A stretch of 64,000 nucleotides of DNA from Xestospongia muta (GCA_963693285.1 OY848924.1:1478144-1542143); one strand, 5' to 3'. Counted from the first letter of the stretch, positions 22,939-35,473 are shown. Made by a program: numbers and translations. The notes: generated by a model not told the origin, from the sequence alone.

Positions 22939-25740
22939 ACGAGCATGCGCAGTATAAAAGGGGGGGTGGGCTGCCCACAAAATGGCACACGCAAAACTTT
23001 CAATATCAAAAAATGGAAGCTGTTTCCTTTCCTGTTTACATCATACATATGCACTTCCTATAGCTATTGTAACAGCTGCTTAATTAATATTATGTGTTTG
23101 TTCAGTACAGATATTCCCGTTTTTTTTGTAAACGTGTAAGTATGTAAGTTTCTGTAGTGAAATGGCGAGCAGCAGAAAACGTGTAAGACTTTCTCTTGTG
23201 ATCGAGTTTGACAGTCTAGATGGGAAGAATGTGTTTAAGAGAAGGTTTGACCATGTTAGAAAAGTTTTAACTCCTGCTGGGCAATCTGATTTAGACAACT
23301 ATGGTCTTATGTCAGCCATCTTGGACCACATGGAGAGGATGTTTCCTCCTGCAAGTTTCCCCGGTGTTGAGCGGGCTAATACTCAATTTTCCTCAGGAGT
23401 AGTGGTAAGTACAGTACTAACTCCACTGGCATGTTGGGGTAATTAGGCTAGTTAACAACTAGCAAGCAATTTACAATGAAGCTAGCCATTAATAGTTATA
23501 GCTTGCTACTAGATATAGCTAGATGGCTAGCTAGTGTTTATAAAGTAGCTAGGTTGTATTTTCAAGCATAGCTTGCTAGCTAGGCATAATTTAATTTGTG
23601 ACTATTTCACAGGTATATACACTGGTAATGCTGCATCTGATGATGAAGCAGCTTTCCTCACTGAGAGGCATTGTCTTTCGGATCTTTTGGAGGGGTTGAA
23701 GACACCATGCCCCTGTGGATTAACTTGTAATCCTTGGATCCCAGAATCGGTTGTGCAGGTGCGGATGTTATGTGACTTGTCTTGTGTTCATACAAGATTG
23801 AGGTGTGTGAGGTGGGAGTAAAAAAGACTATATGAAGCCATTAGTATTATCCTTTTGTGTCTTTCTGTACACTTGTGCTTTATCTTCCCACCCCTAGTCT
23901 TCATTCATCCTTACTGTTTTCCTGTAACTAGTTCCAGTCAATGTCCATCATTCATAATGATTGTCCTCTAAAGCAAACAAAATCTTGTATGACCCCCCCC
24001 CCCCCCCCTCCTAAACCTATACGGTATGTAGCTCTAAGAATTTATTTTTTACACAATAAAGAAAGGTCATGTGCTGAGAATGTTGTTCTCATGTCGGCGA
24101 TGCCACCAACAAAAACGGACCTGGTCAAGTTCCAGGGTATTTGGAGGACATTTCTTCTTGAATCAGAAGTAGGTTTCAAATTGTTTGTGTCAGACTACAA
24201 TATTATTATTTGTACACAGGATGGTGCATAGCATTACATGTGCTGGGATTTTACCCTGCCAGTATATCAAGTTCTCTCAGTTTGCTGGCATGGGATATGT
24301 GGGACATAGCTACATGAAAAGAGGTGAAGAAATTAATGTGTATATAGTCATCATTCATGTCCATGTAAAATAATAAGATAATAAATGCTACTATATCATC
24401 AGTATACTATGGCAGTGGTTATATGGAGATAGTAGGCAAGTTGGCAGAAGACTCCATGAATGATGCTGTTGAAGAAGTGAAGGCTCTACCAGACTACTCT
24501 GTGTATGGAGAGGTAACAATCAATATGACACATAAAAACTGTGTCGTTATAATTAGACTTCAATATAAAAATTACTTAGGAACAAAGAATGTAACTAAAC
24601 AGAAGATCACCAAAGGTTGGTTGAGTGACAAGGGAGTGATGTGGTTTCCGGAGCTAGTAGACAAACGTAAGTGTGGTATATGGAGTTTGTTTGTTTGATC
24701 ATGTGTATTATATAATTAGGTAGGAGTATCAAACTTCATCTCTATTGGTCCATGAAGAACTGTGGTGGCGATTTTGACATTCTACGTAGCTTGATAAGAA
24801 ACATACCAAAGCACTATGAGATGTCAACCACTGCTAGGTATCAAGTGAGGGTTTTCATTTATTAGGGAAACCATTTGGAGTACCATCAGTCATCCCCCTG
24901 TCACCTACCCCATTACACCCCTAGCAAGTGCTTGCTGACAGATCCCAGGACTAGCCAGCAGCTCCTCAAGAATCTCAAGGAGGTGTATGTTTATTGGTAT
25001 GCTGAGGACTTCTGCAGGGTATGGCTTTTGTATTTATAGTATTATTGTGTGTGACTATGTGAATTACAAACACAGTGAAGTTGATGTCTGAGAAATTTTG
25101 TATAATTTGTCAGTCTGTATATCCCATTCTTCATGTATGTGGTTGCTAACATGCTTTACATGTGACCAGTATTATTGTACACTTGATAATCACAATTATT
25201 ACTATATAATTTCAGTGCCGAGATACCTATTGGGTGGAGAGCTTTAACCACCAACTCCTCTGCTACTTGCCAAAGAGAATTCATTTCTCTACTCGGGTGT
25301 TCACCATGAGGATGAATTTAGCAGTTATGGACTGGGAAATCCTTATTAATTATATGTTTCTGTACTAATTTACATGTTCCCCCACATAAAGAACGAAAAT
25401 GTGAATAGGATGCATACCAGTGAGCACAAAGTGAGAGATCTCCGACGCCCTGATAGGAGGACAGCCATGAAGGTGGTAGTTGAGAAGACATTCCATTTTG
25501 TGGAGCTGATCTGGGCTGCATATGTGAGCAAGAATGTGACACACTTGGAGTAAGAGGCCTTGTATTATGTTCCATACATGATCTTATGTGTACTGACAGG
25601 CCTGTTGATGATGATGATGAGAATGAGGATGTCACTGCTTAAGATTCAGAACTGATGGAGGATGGGGTACCAATACGTGACTCAGAGAGTGACACGTCTA
25701 ATGATGAAGATGATTCATTGTAAGAATATGTTCTGAACAA
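22939..25740 (+). pseudogene. Kolobok-like transposase relic 1, truncated on the right
   Basis: Starts after a TTAA (22935-22938); unit 2 has the empty TTAA at 54064-54067. A TATAAAA box (22953-22959) precedes a likely start at 23162 (MASSRKRVRLSLVIEF). Readable exons: 23162-23404, about 23612-23758, about 24061-24169, 24222-24335, 24439-24512, 24590-24665, about 24720-24830, 24866-25018, 25215-25331 and 25393-25555, plus an acidic tail to about 25725. Kolobok-type signs are the C..C..Q..WSSSR.FGG..LNQK zinc-like part and the E-containing [20 protein letters not shown] with RMNLAVMDW. Compared with relic 2, the exons carrying the two catalytic Asp regions are missing, the joined exons are out of phase, and the donor at 25331 reads GGgaaa. 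It cannot encode an active transposase. No right terminus is found. Confidence 0.65.
23992..24010 (+). repeat. Poly-C tract
   Basis: An uninterrupted run of about 18 C residues lies in an intron of the Kolobok relic. It is prone to slippage and to sequencing or assembly error. Confidence 0.8.
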
Positions 25741-25899
25741 TACTATCTATGTATAAATATTCTGAACAATACTAGCTATGTATACATGGTCTTTGACAGT
25801 GAAAGGTGGTCCTACTTGATTTGATAGCAACATAAAACCCAGTTTTGCCTGACTTAATATAATATAATTTATTAAAAAAATTCTTATATTTTATTATAG

Positions 25900-28800
25900 A
25901 TTATTAGATGCTGTATCATCTCAAGGAAGATATGACACTGAACTCATAGTACATTTAGTATTTGAATATATTGATCAAGACTTAGATAGCTGTATTAGAC
26001 ACTCATTACCTAGAGGACTAGATGAACAAACAATTAAAGTAAGTAATGACAGGGGCAAAGGGAAAGAGGGTGAAAGGAATGTGCTTGTAATCACTTCAAT
26101 TATTATTATTACAACTGTTGTCATCTAAGTTTCTTTTATACTAACCTGTTACCATTTTATATTAATCATTCTCTCTTTAGAACTATTTACATCAGATACT
26201 TGTTGGAGTTGAATGGATACATTCTAATGACATTATCCATCATGACTTGAAACCACAAAATATTCTTGTCAGTAGAGGTGTTGTCAAAATTGCTGACTTT
26301 AGTCTCTCTAGAGCAATTGATGACAATATCATGTTATCAACACAGGTTAGCTATCATATGTACACCCTGTGTATGTGTGTTAAATTATTGTCCATGTTGT
26401 ATATAACTATTAATAACTTATGTTTAACAGTATCCAACAATGTCTAACTAGTATTGACAAAACCTTCCAGTATTATTACACAGACACACATGTACATATC
26501 TCATGGATAGCAATATTAAGATAGTTCACTTTATTATGAAGTACTGTAACACTGCAGTCTTTAAAACTAATATATATGAAGAAAATGTCCTTTGCGTACA
26601 ATGAGATCTAGACACTTCAAGCCTTTGTAAATTGTCCTAGTATAGAGGTGTCCTTAATATATAATGATGTAGTAATAATATTCTTAAATATTGAACAAGT
26701 GTTCTTTTGTTAGTCCTTATAAACCCAATATCTATAGATCTAGATTTTGTAGTAATTTATTTTTAGTTGTTGTGATGAGCTTCTATCAATCTATCTTTTT
26801 CTTAACTGTTGTCAGTGTACTAGTTGACCTGTTAAAACTGTCAGCCACAGATCTATCTCAAACAGGACTAATGAGTTTTGTGGCTAGGTAGCAGCTGTCA
26901 GTTTGAATAAGTACTAATAGTTAGAGGAAGAAGACCTTAGAAAGGGAGGTAGTAATTATTAGTCTGGTTGCCTAGCTAGCCACATAAAGGAGATATAGGT
27001 TGGACTGTCATGATGTTATCATAACTAATATTAGACTCAATATGGCTATGAGAGTGAAATACATTGTATATAGTTGATATTGCTTGACAGGTTGCCCTAT
27101 TAAACTATAGTATGTCCAAGTTGAGTTGGGCCACCCAGACATGTAAATAACTTTGCCATTTTACATGCTATCTGCATAGAACTTGCACCAATCGATTCAG
27201 CTCGTAAACGCGCTATTTATATATAAAATTTGGCTCTCTAGTGCTACGAGAAAGTATCAAACTAAAAAACTCCATATATTTTCAATGGCATACTTTTGAC
27301 TTCGAATTGCACACCCTCGAGGATTTAATTAAAATCACTTCTCACCTTGAGAAGTCAGTCATTTGTCACGTGGCAATTCTATATTACAGTTCTAATTATA
27401 TGAACAAATGTTCTATTATAACAATTATTATTATTAAAATAATCATCAAGTATTGTCTTTTGTGATTTTAGGGAGCTATAAAGCCACTGTGGTTCTGAAA
27501 AAAACCTTTTTAACAAAAAAGAAAGACTAAGAATATCTAGAACTATTTGTCATCAGAACTATCAGTAGCCTCTTGATGCTGGTACATGAAACTCCTGTGG
27601 CATCAGAGATTCGTTTAAGAGATCCTTGAGTCTGTTGACGCCTGCTGACTTCCTTGAAATAGCCATAGACATTTGCAACAACCTCCTTTGTTTGTGATTC
27701 ACTCTTTTTTACTCTGCGTTTTCACGACCACGAGAGAAAACGTGGTTTGTTCTCATGACATTCACGTGAACAAACAATGAATAATATTAAAATGTACTCA
27801 GCGCTAATTGCACTTGATTAGGTGAGAAAATACCTCACCTTACATTCCATGCATACAACACCTTTTTTTAATAAGGGCCCAACTCAACTTGGACATACTA
27901 TACAACATTTGTGAAACCTACATGTATTAGATGTAAATTGTATTTAGTCTTGTGGTTGTTGATTGTTAACAGTGTTTGGAGTTCTGGGGATTTTTCTTGA
28001 AGGTTTCTTTGTCATGGTCACTGTATAATAGTTACTACTTGTGGTTACTGTTATTACTACTTGTTATAATGATGAATTCCTGGTAGGACTAACCCCTACT
28101 TGTACTGGTACACTGTTGTTGATATAATTAGCTATTGTTTAATTCTCTCTCTCTCTCTCTTTAGATTGTTACTCAGTGGTACAGATCTCCAGAGGTATTA
28201 CTACAATCCTCTTATAGTAAAGCAGTAGATATGTGGAGTGTAGGATATATTTTAGCTGAAATGTACATTGGAAGGTAAGTTAAACTAAACACTTTATAAC
28301 ATAAACTAGCTAGTGTCATTGAGCATTAGTCTTGAGGCCAGATGTTCTGCAAGGGGAGGGAATGTCTGGACAAATCCTCATTTAAAGCTAGTCTTCTTCA
28401 CTGACTTTATGCAGACCAATCAAATTGGTTGTGTCATGTGATTGCACAGGACCACGCCTGCAAGTTAATTAAAATATGGTTGAAGATGCAATTTAATTCT
28501 TTTACTGTCAGATTTCACCTCTCGATAGACTTCTCAAGTGCACACTCACAAACCAGACAGAGTAACATTTTAACTGTTGAGGTGTTAAACGAGGAGGTTG
28601 GGTATAAAAAGGCCTTGCCCACTTAATGCCCAGGGCAAGTTTATTAATTATTTCTTTTTCACATGTCAAAGTTACACTTCACTATAGCACTTGTAAGTGC
28701 TAAAAAGTAGATCTGCGTGCTTATAAAAGCGTTTATCAGGTGTAAAAGGACGTCAAATGAGCGTCATTTCATTTGAAAAACTAAAATGGCTACTTCTGGT

Positions 28801-31800
28801 GAGACTTGTCCTCCTAAGGAAAAGCGTGTGAGACATGGAGTTCCCTATCAAATGGAGCTGAATTTCTTGAGTGAGGCTGACAAAAAGAACTTTCTTCGAC
28901 AACTAGTATTAGTGAAGTCAGTTATGTCGTCAAAAGAGTCACGACCACTCGACAATCATGAGCTCCTTGGATTGTTATTGGACATGGTGGGTGTGGGTGA
29001 TGATGGTGGCAATGAGACAGTCAGTGAAAGTAGTGGTGGAGCTCAGAGGGATATTGTTAAGCTAATGTTGGAATATTCAGGTAATATCTAATGACAGGAA
29101 TGACTGGCAATATTTAAGACATTATAGGTATCTTTACTGGTGGTGATGATGGAGACAATCAGTCGTTGTTTGTTTGTGAGCAAAAGACATTTCATGAGCT
29201 AGTAGTAGGACTGACGTGACCATGTGACTGTCTTGCTATAACATGGGTGACATCATTTATAGTTCAGGTACAATGGCTTCATGAGTATTATAAGATATTT
29301 GTGATTTTGTGACTTGTAGATTGGACATGTACTACGAGTTGAGTTTCAGTGTCAGACTTGTCGATCTTAACAATGGTGGGCTAGTTCAAGAATATTTGGA
29401 GGGCGGTACTTGGTCAACCAAAAGTTAGTACTTATTGATAATAATCATTGTTTTTATGTACTAGATGTGTTCATGCTTTCACATGTGCTGGAATTATACC
29501 TAGCCAGTACATTAACTTCAGCTGCTTTTTTGGCATTGGAACTGTTGGCAAGTCGTACATTAGATCAGGTATATTACATAATAAATCACAAGTCTAATGA
29601 CTGTTTGGATTAAGTTTATAAATCACAAAGATATATAGAAGTTGTTAGATGCTGTGCTGAGCAGTTTATGATGAAAGCAATCTATGAAATTAAAGACCTA
29701 CCAGAGTATTCAGCAAATGGAGAGGTATTATTGATATAATGTTTTAACAACTCTTACAAGTTTGATTACAGTGGGTCATAACTGATGCACGACATGACTC
29801 AACAGTTAACGCTTACCACACAACTGTACCTTGTCTTTCAGGAAGGTAATATTAAGCATTGCTGCAAACAAGGGAATTGGAAGCTACAAAAATTGTTGTT
29901 CCCCAAGTTATTGAAAAGGTACTACATCAACTTATAACAGCAAACAATTAAATTACTATTCTTTAGTACTGAATGTGGTTGAAGTAGCTCATGATAATTG
30001 TTCTTCTGTGAAGAGGTTTATCATTGATGACCTCAACATAGTCAACTCTTTTGATACATGGCATGGTGAGATATGCTTTACAAAAGCCATACACTTTCAA
30101 TATTCTTCAGGTACTAAAAATGTTGCTAAAGCTATGAAACCAATTGCTTGTGGGCCAGTAAAGAAAGCAGGACTAACTTGGTTTCCAGAATTAGCTGATA
30201 AAAGTTAGTTCATATGATCATGTATATATTGTGATTATGGATGCTTAGGAAAGAGCACAAAGGTTCATTTGTATTATTGTATGAAGAATTGTGGCCAGTC
30301 TGGTGACAATCTTTGTCAGAACATCTTGAATATCGTACAACATTATCAGGTTCTCCTATTCATGTTTATATGACATCACATATTTTTACAGGATGAACAT
30401 TCCAAGTGCCATGAAGAGTCAGCTTGTAAACGTCCTGGATATTGTCCCAGTAAGATTAAGGTAACAACACCAGCTGTAGTTATAGCGTATGAGAAGATGT
30501 TGAAGGGGACAATAATTTACAGAGAAGCTGACTCTTATTGTAGAGTAAGTACATGTATCGCCCTGGTCTCTATTTATAACTTGCTTTATATAGTGTCGTA
30601 ACACTTACTGGGTAGAGTCCTTTAATCACCACCTTCTGACATATATACCAAAGCGTATACACTTTGGAACAAATACTTTTGTCATGAGAATGAATCTAGC
30701 TTGTATGGACTGGGTTAGTTTGTTATATATCAATGTAGTTCATAACAACTTTGTATTCTATAGAATGAGAATGTACAAAGAAGAGCTACTAGTGAACGCT
30801 ATGTCCAAGATCTTCGAAGACCAGACAGACGAACTCCAATGAAAGTCTTAGTAAAGAAGTCATTCAAGTTTGTTGATAGTGTCTGAATGAACTACATACA
30901 ATGGAATTCCCAAGACATAAGGTATAAGTATATATACATTTTTGTTGACATAAGTTTACATAGACATGCAGATCATTGGAAGAATTAGAAGGTCCAAGTT
31001 TAGAAATGGATGACGATGAGGAAAACTTGTCTGATGATGGCCTGGAATTGGATCTTGACTATACTGAAGATATTGATGAAGAGGAAGACACACAATAAAA
31101 TGGAAGTTATTATAGTTCTTTTGTAGTTACTAAGTTTCATTAGGTAGATCATATTTAGCCAATATAAGATGATTTGAAGTCAGCATAATCAACACCCTCT
31201 GGATTTGGAAATCTTCTTTGTATTTCCTGTATGCATGAATTAATACTTAAAAGGTACATCAAAATACATGTACTCACATTTACTACACAGTCTGGCATGA
31301 CATCTCTGGGATCCATCATTGATGTTTTCGTTGCTTTGTAGGTCAAATATCTGGAGTCATTCCAGACTCCCAACTGACCAAGTAAGGTCCAAAACTTTTT
31401 ATAAAGCTTGAAGCGTTTACACTGATTGCTCAAGCTGGTTTCAGAGGACCCTCTCAGCCAGCTAGGAGGCTGGGAAATGACACAAGGATAGAGAAACAGT
31501 GCAGACACACAGCTTCATCTTGGAGGGTAGGGCCATCGCCATCTTCATATCCACTTAAAACTATGTTGCCAACAATTTTATGACTAGTACCATCTGTTTA
31601 TCATTACCTTTTCTTTTCTTTTTGACAGGTTCGGTCCTGTTCTTCAATATTTTTTTAACTTTTATTTCAGGGTACTTTTTCAGGAGCTCCTCAAACTCTT
31701 GTAAAAATGCTGTTGGAGGGTCCTGGTGATACTCTATATCAACCTAACCATCATTTTTTGTGTACTTTTTTGTTAAAAAACTATGTTGCTAACCTTTACT

Positions 31801-32491
31801 TTTGTTTGGTAAAAACCACGTGCTGCCATGTTTTTTTGTCTGTTTATAATGAACACGTGATGATAAATAGTGCGTAGGAGAACTGAGCTGTTAAGAAAAG
31901 GCGTAGTCGTGCTGATAAACACGATAAGTCTACTGACAGTATTGAGGCCATTTTCATTTTGAATATACCCGCCATCTTGTGTCCTGAGCACACCCCTTAA
32001 ATACCCATCCCAGCGGAAGCGTTCAGAATATTGCAACGTAATATAAAGACGTTTACTGTTTATACTAGACCTCCTTTAAATAAAGTACGACTATAGGTAT
32101 ATACATGTTTAACAGAAAGTCATGTGATCTTCAAAGACTTCAACTATTATGACTTCATAGTTGCTCAACTTTGAAATGTAAGTTTGTCCAGATGTTACCT
32201 CCCCTTGTATAACATCTGGCTTTGAGACTCCATGTACATGTACTGTTATCTACAATGTATATAACCTGCTCTTTACTGTTATTTCTTTGGGTGGGTTGTG
32301 TCATTATAACTAAAGCATCCATTCTTAACAATTAGTAACAAGTATGACATAGCTTATCAGACTTTAGAGACAAGGATCTAGCATACTAAGTTGTAAGTAT
32401 TAACTGATATATCATTTCGTATTTCTTTATATAGACCACTTTTTGCTTCCAAAAGAAGTGAAGAAATAGCAAAACTTGAAGAGATATTTCA
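25900..32491 (+). CDS. CDK4/6-like protein kinase, N-lobe missing
   Basis: Exons 25900-26038, 26181-26345, 28165-28274 and 32435-32491 join in phase and encode the kinase from beta-4/5 onward: [14 protein letters not shown] (CDK4/6-type hinge), a catalytic loop [15 protein letters not shown] in place of [23 protein letters not shown] (T-loop and APE-like), [20 protein letters not shown] and KLEEIF. Catalytic Asp and Asn are kept, but HRD is HHD and DFG is DFS. No exon for the glycine loop, the VAIK lysine or the PSTAIRE-type helix was found between here and gene A. The space is filled by a Kolobok relic, so the N-lobe seems lost. Introns 2 and 3 carry large elements. Sequence after 32491 is uncertain; the next plausible exon (36064) is out of phase. 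Confidence 0.65.
27108..27900. mobile_element. Tc1/mariner-like non-autonomous element in kinase intron
   Basis: Near-perfect terminal inverted repeats (TAGTATGTCCAAGTTGAGTT at the left, its reverse complement at the right) lie in a TA/TATA context. On the minus strand at about 27550-27720 a frame encodes a helix-turn-helix-like segment (..[17 protein letters not shown].., [19 protein letters not shown]). This resembles the N-terminal part of the relic at 54503. The DDE region is absent. Confidence 0.7.
28786..31098 (+). pseudogene. Kolobok-like transposase with nonsense codons
   Basis: Exons follow the same plan as relic 1 but keep the catalytic parts. They give an N-terminus [32 protein letters not shown], then [19 protein letters not shown]. 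The first Asp region is [16 protein letters not shown] (29772-29850), matching the Kolobok GDGRxDSPG site. The second is [16 protein letters not shown] (30018-30066), and the Glu region is [20 protein letters not shown] (30599-30720) with MNLACMDW. The tail is acidic, ending at a TAA at 31098. In-frame stops interrupt it: TGA 29217-29219, a TAA near 29368, and a TGA near 30884 where relic 1 has Trp. The exon near 29967 is also hard to join in phase. The family assignment rests on the order and spacing of these motifs. Confidence 0.7.
31155..31830 (-). pseudogene. Second gene of the Kolobok-like element, unrecognised, frameshifted
   Basis: Exons in transcription order: about 31787-31830 ([10 protein letters not shown]), about 31608-31745 (..[19 protein letters not shown].. 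with a basic KKKRK end), about 31280-31598 (..[16 protein letters not shown].. then VSALFLYP.. and [12 protein letters not shown]) and 31155-31228 ([17 protein letters not shown]). A one-base frame change separates DEAVC from SALFLYP. The last part, a Cys-Val-Val-x..Ile-Arg-x-x-Phe-Pro pattern ending in FK, recalls the small C-terminal domain found in P2X7-like proteins and in many invertebrate orphan genes. That resemblance is from memory and weak. Function unknown. Confidence 0.4.
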
Positions 32492-32811
32492 GTAAGTAAC
32501 AAAGTATAAATTGACAACTTGATGGATAGATAGACATTTGAAGATGTGTAGTAATCACTTACACACACACACATTGATCAATGTTAACTTAATGTACTGA
32601 TGTTACTAGGTGGATTACCACAGACACCTCACCTTAGTCACTGACATACAATATATTTCCTGAACTTCAATAGAACTCTAAAATACTGTTATGTGTACTA
32701 TTGATATAAGAAGTTCATAGTCTCAAAGTATTTCATGATGATGTACTACCGTAAGGGTACAAATTTTTGTGGGAGATTCAATTTCGCTGTATTCATGGGT
32801 TGTTGTTTTAA

Positions 32812-35473
32812 CTCTTTATGGCCCAAATTAATGCGTGGGCGTATTCCCGTGTGACCAAATTAATTTTGTTTGAAAGATGCGTTTTGACCTTTCCTGGTTA
32901 TGAGACCTTTTTCGCGTGTTATTCGATTTATTGGGTCATCTCTGAAGCTGATACTACTTCTAGGAGTTCCAAAGTACCTGTGAGGTCTCTTCGCCTTGTC
33001 ATTTACGACGATCATTTCTATCAAGTAAATGCACTATGTAAAGTTATCATGACTCCTCACTATGAATTTTCTTTTCACTTTAGTTTTTGTTTATATTGTG
33101 AAAATCTTGATTATTAGTATTTGTGGAAGGTATCTTAATACTATTTCATAGGAGTAACCTATTTAAAAGCGCGTACTACTACAACAAAACCAGTGTTGTC
33201 GAGCATTGTTGATGGGCAATAATTAGAAATGTATAGAATATGTAAAGAAGGGATTACCCAAAAGTGTGCCATAAGTATTTGTAAATATGAGGTGTGAAAG
33301 GGTTGCGAACTTGAGGGAAACTATAAGAATGATGTGATGGCATGTTTATTGCTTCTGTATTACAATTTGCTCGAACTTAGCAGGTAAGTTCGGCTGACTA
33401 ATTACACGTACTTTCATAATAATTTTTCTTTCATATTTTTTTACTTTCATACAGGTATTCAAAGATGAATTGCGTAAGATAAAGATAAGTGGAAACTATA
33501 ACATGCACATAAGCATATTATATAATTGTATATACTTGAGTTATTGCTCATCTGCTGGTCCTACTGTTGTATGATAAACATAGAAACAGTCATCATCTTT
33601 TCCAGTGTGACACAAAAATTTGTCACAGTCTTTACAACGCCATACTGTTTCCCTTGTTCTGTTTAATTAATTGTAACAATAATAACATCTATTTCCCTTT
33701 CTTTCAGCTTTTACAGGAAAGTGGGCAGTGCAGAAGCGCTTTATTGGTTGCTGAAGGCTTGGACGGCCTCTCCTTTTTCTTGAGTTATACTCTCCAATTA
33801 GGAGATTTGCAAGAGCAAGCCTAAACTCCTTCACATTTTCTTTTCTTAAGTCTGGGAAAAACTTTGAGAGGACAAAGGAATTGGTAATTGCGATGTCGAC
33901 TGCAGCAAAAAAAAGGTACATGTAATTTTTACGAGATTTTAACTTAATGCTGTAGTAACCTCGTAACTGATCATTTCGATCAACTCCTCCCATTTTTGCA
34001 TTGTAGGATACAATAGATTCAGGGCAATTAACATTTAGTACTGAGCCATCCTTTTGCTTTCTTGTAATTGTTTGTGTTGTGTTGGGGTTTGAGTTTGTTG
34101 ATGCACAACATATAGCCTTGGTATCTTGCCATACTGTCATCACTATGTTACCATTCTGTGCTGTAACAAAGTCCCCTCTGTTTGGGAGTCCTCGTTTCAC
34201 AATTGTTTTTAAAGTGCTGGGAAATCCTTTCCTATCTGACCTCATAGTTCCACAACTGTATGTACCACATCTCAACAAATTCAACATCAATTCTACTCCT
34301 GTAAAAAAGTTATCAAAATATATGTGGTGGTACTTTTTATGTATTTCTTCTGTTAGTCTCATAACAACACTTCCCCCCAGTCCCTTTTCAACTTTATTCG
34401 ATTTTTTCCCCTCATACACTTCGAATTTACTGACATAGCCTGAGTCAGAATCAGCCCTCATCCATATCTTGAAACCACGCTTCACCGGTTTCTTAGGTAA
34501 GTATTGTTTTAAGGATGATCTTCCCTTAAACTTTACCATTGTCTCGTCTATAGCAATGTCACGACCAGGAGTGAAGAGTTTGTCACTAATGTTAGATAGG
34601 TATGTGAGTATGGGTTTTACCTTTTGAATTTTGCTGTAGTTATTGTCTCCATATGCAGGCAATTTTTCATTGTTTACAAAATGTAAAAATCGGTGCAGTT
34701 GGAGAAAACGTGTTCTTGAGATTCTGTCGGCTATTGGACGATAGTGAAATACTTCGTTTGTTCTCCAATAGTCGCGGATAGCTGGTAACCGAACAATGCC
34801 CATCAAAATCATAAATCCAAAGTATGCTTTCAGTTCATCTATTGTAACTTTGTCCCAGTTGTCATACCTTTCCTTTAGACACAGGCTGGCATACCTGTTT
34901 GTTTCAGTTACAATTGTTTGGAGAAGCTCATTGGTAAAAAAGAAACAAAAGATATGAAGGATGGATGTAGGAGTGGAAAAGGTGGGTCCGTAAGGTTTAT
35001 CATACCCTTTGAATTTCTTGATTGTAACAGTAGAGGTGTTATCGCTCCAGGATATGTTGTCTGAGCTATTCATATGATAAAACAGAGTAAGTCATTACTA
35101 ACATAATGTGGGGTTCAAGGTACATACTTTACATTCTGATACTGAACTTTATAGATGTCTCCTGGTTCATTCTCCTCGTCACTTTCTGTGTTGTCACCTG
35201 TAGATCCATCAGTAACAGTGGGCACATCATTGTCAACAGTGGAAACATTATCTACAGTTTTGTTGTCATCACGTTCATCACCAGCTTCACTATATGAGAA
35301 AATTATATTCTCCACTGAATTGTAGTATTAGTGATTCTTACAAACCTCTCAAGATCAGAAACTTCATCATCGCTCCCTTCAAAACAAAACTCTTCCTCCA
35401 TTTCCAAGGACGGCAACGGTCGTTCCGCGAAAACGCGTACGCGCGTCTTTAGACGTCAACGGGCTATAAAGGG
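32812..35473. mobile_element. piggyBac element
   Basis: Bounded by TTAA on both sides (32808-32811 and 35474-35477). Terminal inverted repeats are CTCTTTATGGCCC at the left and CCCTTTATAGCCC (reverse complement) at the right. The 2,662-bp interior carries one transposase gene on the minus strand. The almost intact gene and clear TTAA duplication suggest a fairly recent insertion into the older element around it. Confidence 0.85.
33541..35401 (-). CDS. piggyBac transposase (PGBD4-like), truncated by one nonsense codon
   Basis: The main exon encodes 468 residues (35073 down to 33667). It has the family's catalytic Asp contexts: IAIDETMVKFKGR, YFDNFFTG and MGGVDRNDQ. A basic stretch (NSRKRRGRPSLQQPIKRF) follows. 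The C-terminal cysteine-rich domain starts RCYYCYN, is interrupted by TAA (33667-33669), then continues in the same frame to 33541 with RCKDCDKFLCH and CFYVYHT. One base change therefore removes most of the DNA-binding cysteine domain. Upstream, acidic segments at 35115-35315 and a likely start at 35401 (MEEEFCFEGSDDE) look like N-terminal exons; the exact splice near 35055-35120 could not be set in phase. Confidence 0.85.

Larger units (their letters stand above)
28589..32075. mobile_element. Kolobok-like DNA transposon 2 with two convergent genes (decayed)
   Basis: Flanked by TTAA on both sides (28585-28588 and 32076-32079), the Kolobok target. The ends are similar when inverted: left ACGAGGAGGTTGGGTATAAA, right (reverse complement) AGGAGGTCTAGTATAAAC. 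Two genes converge near 31.1 kb: a plus-strand transposase (28786-31098) and a minus-strand gene (31155-31830). The left start resembles that of relic 1 (TTAAACGAG followed by TATAAAA). The element lies inside the third intron of the kinase gene. Confidence 0.6.

Noticed and set aside
31773..32036. 87-codon minus-strand frame
   Set aside because: Mostly element end and intron; only the [10 protein letters not shown] part near 31787-31830 fits the splice pattern of the element's second gene.
34079..34438. Plus-strand 119-codon frame
   Set aside because: Antisense shadow of the piggyBac transposase.
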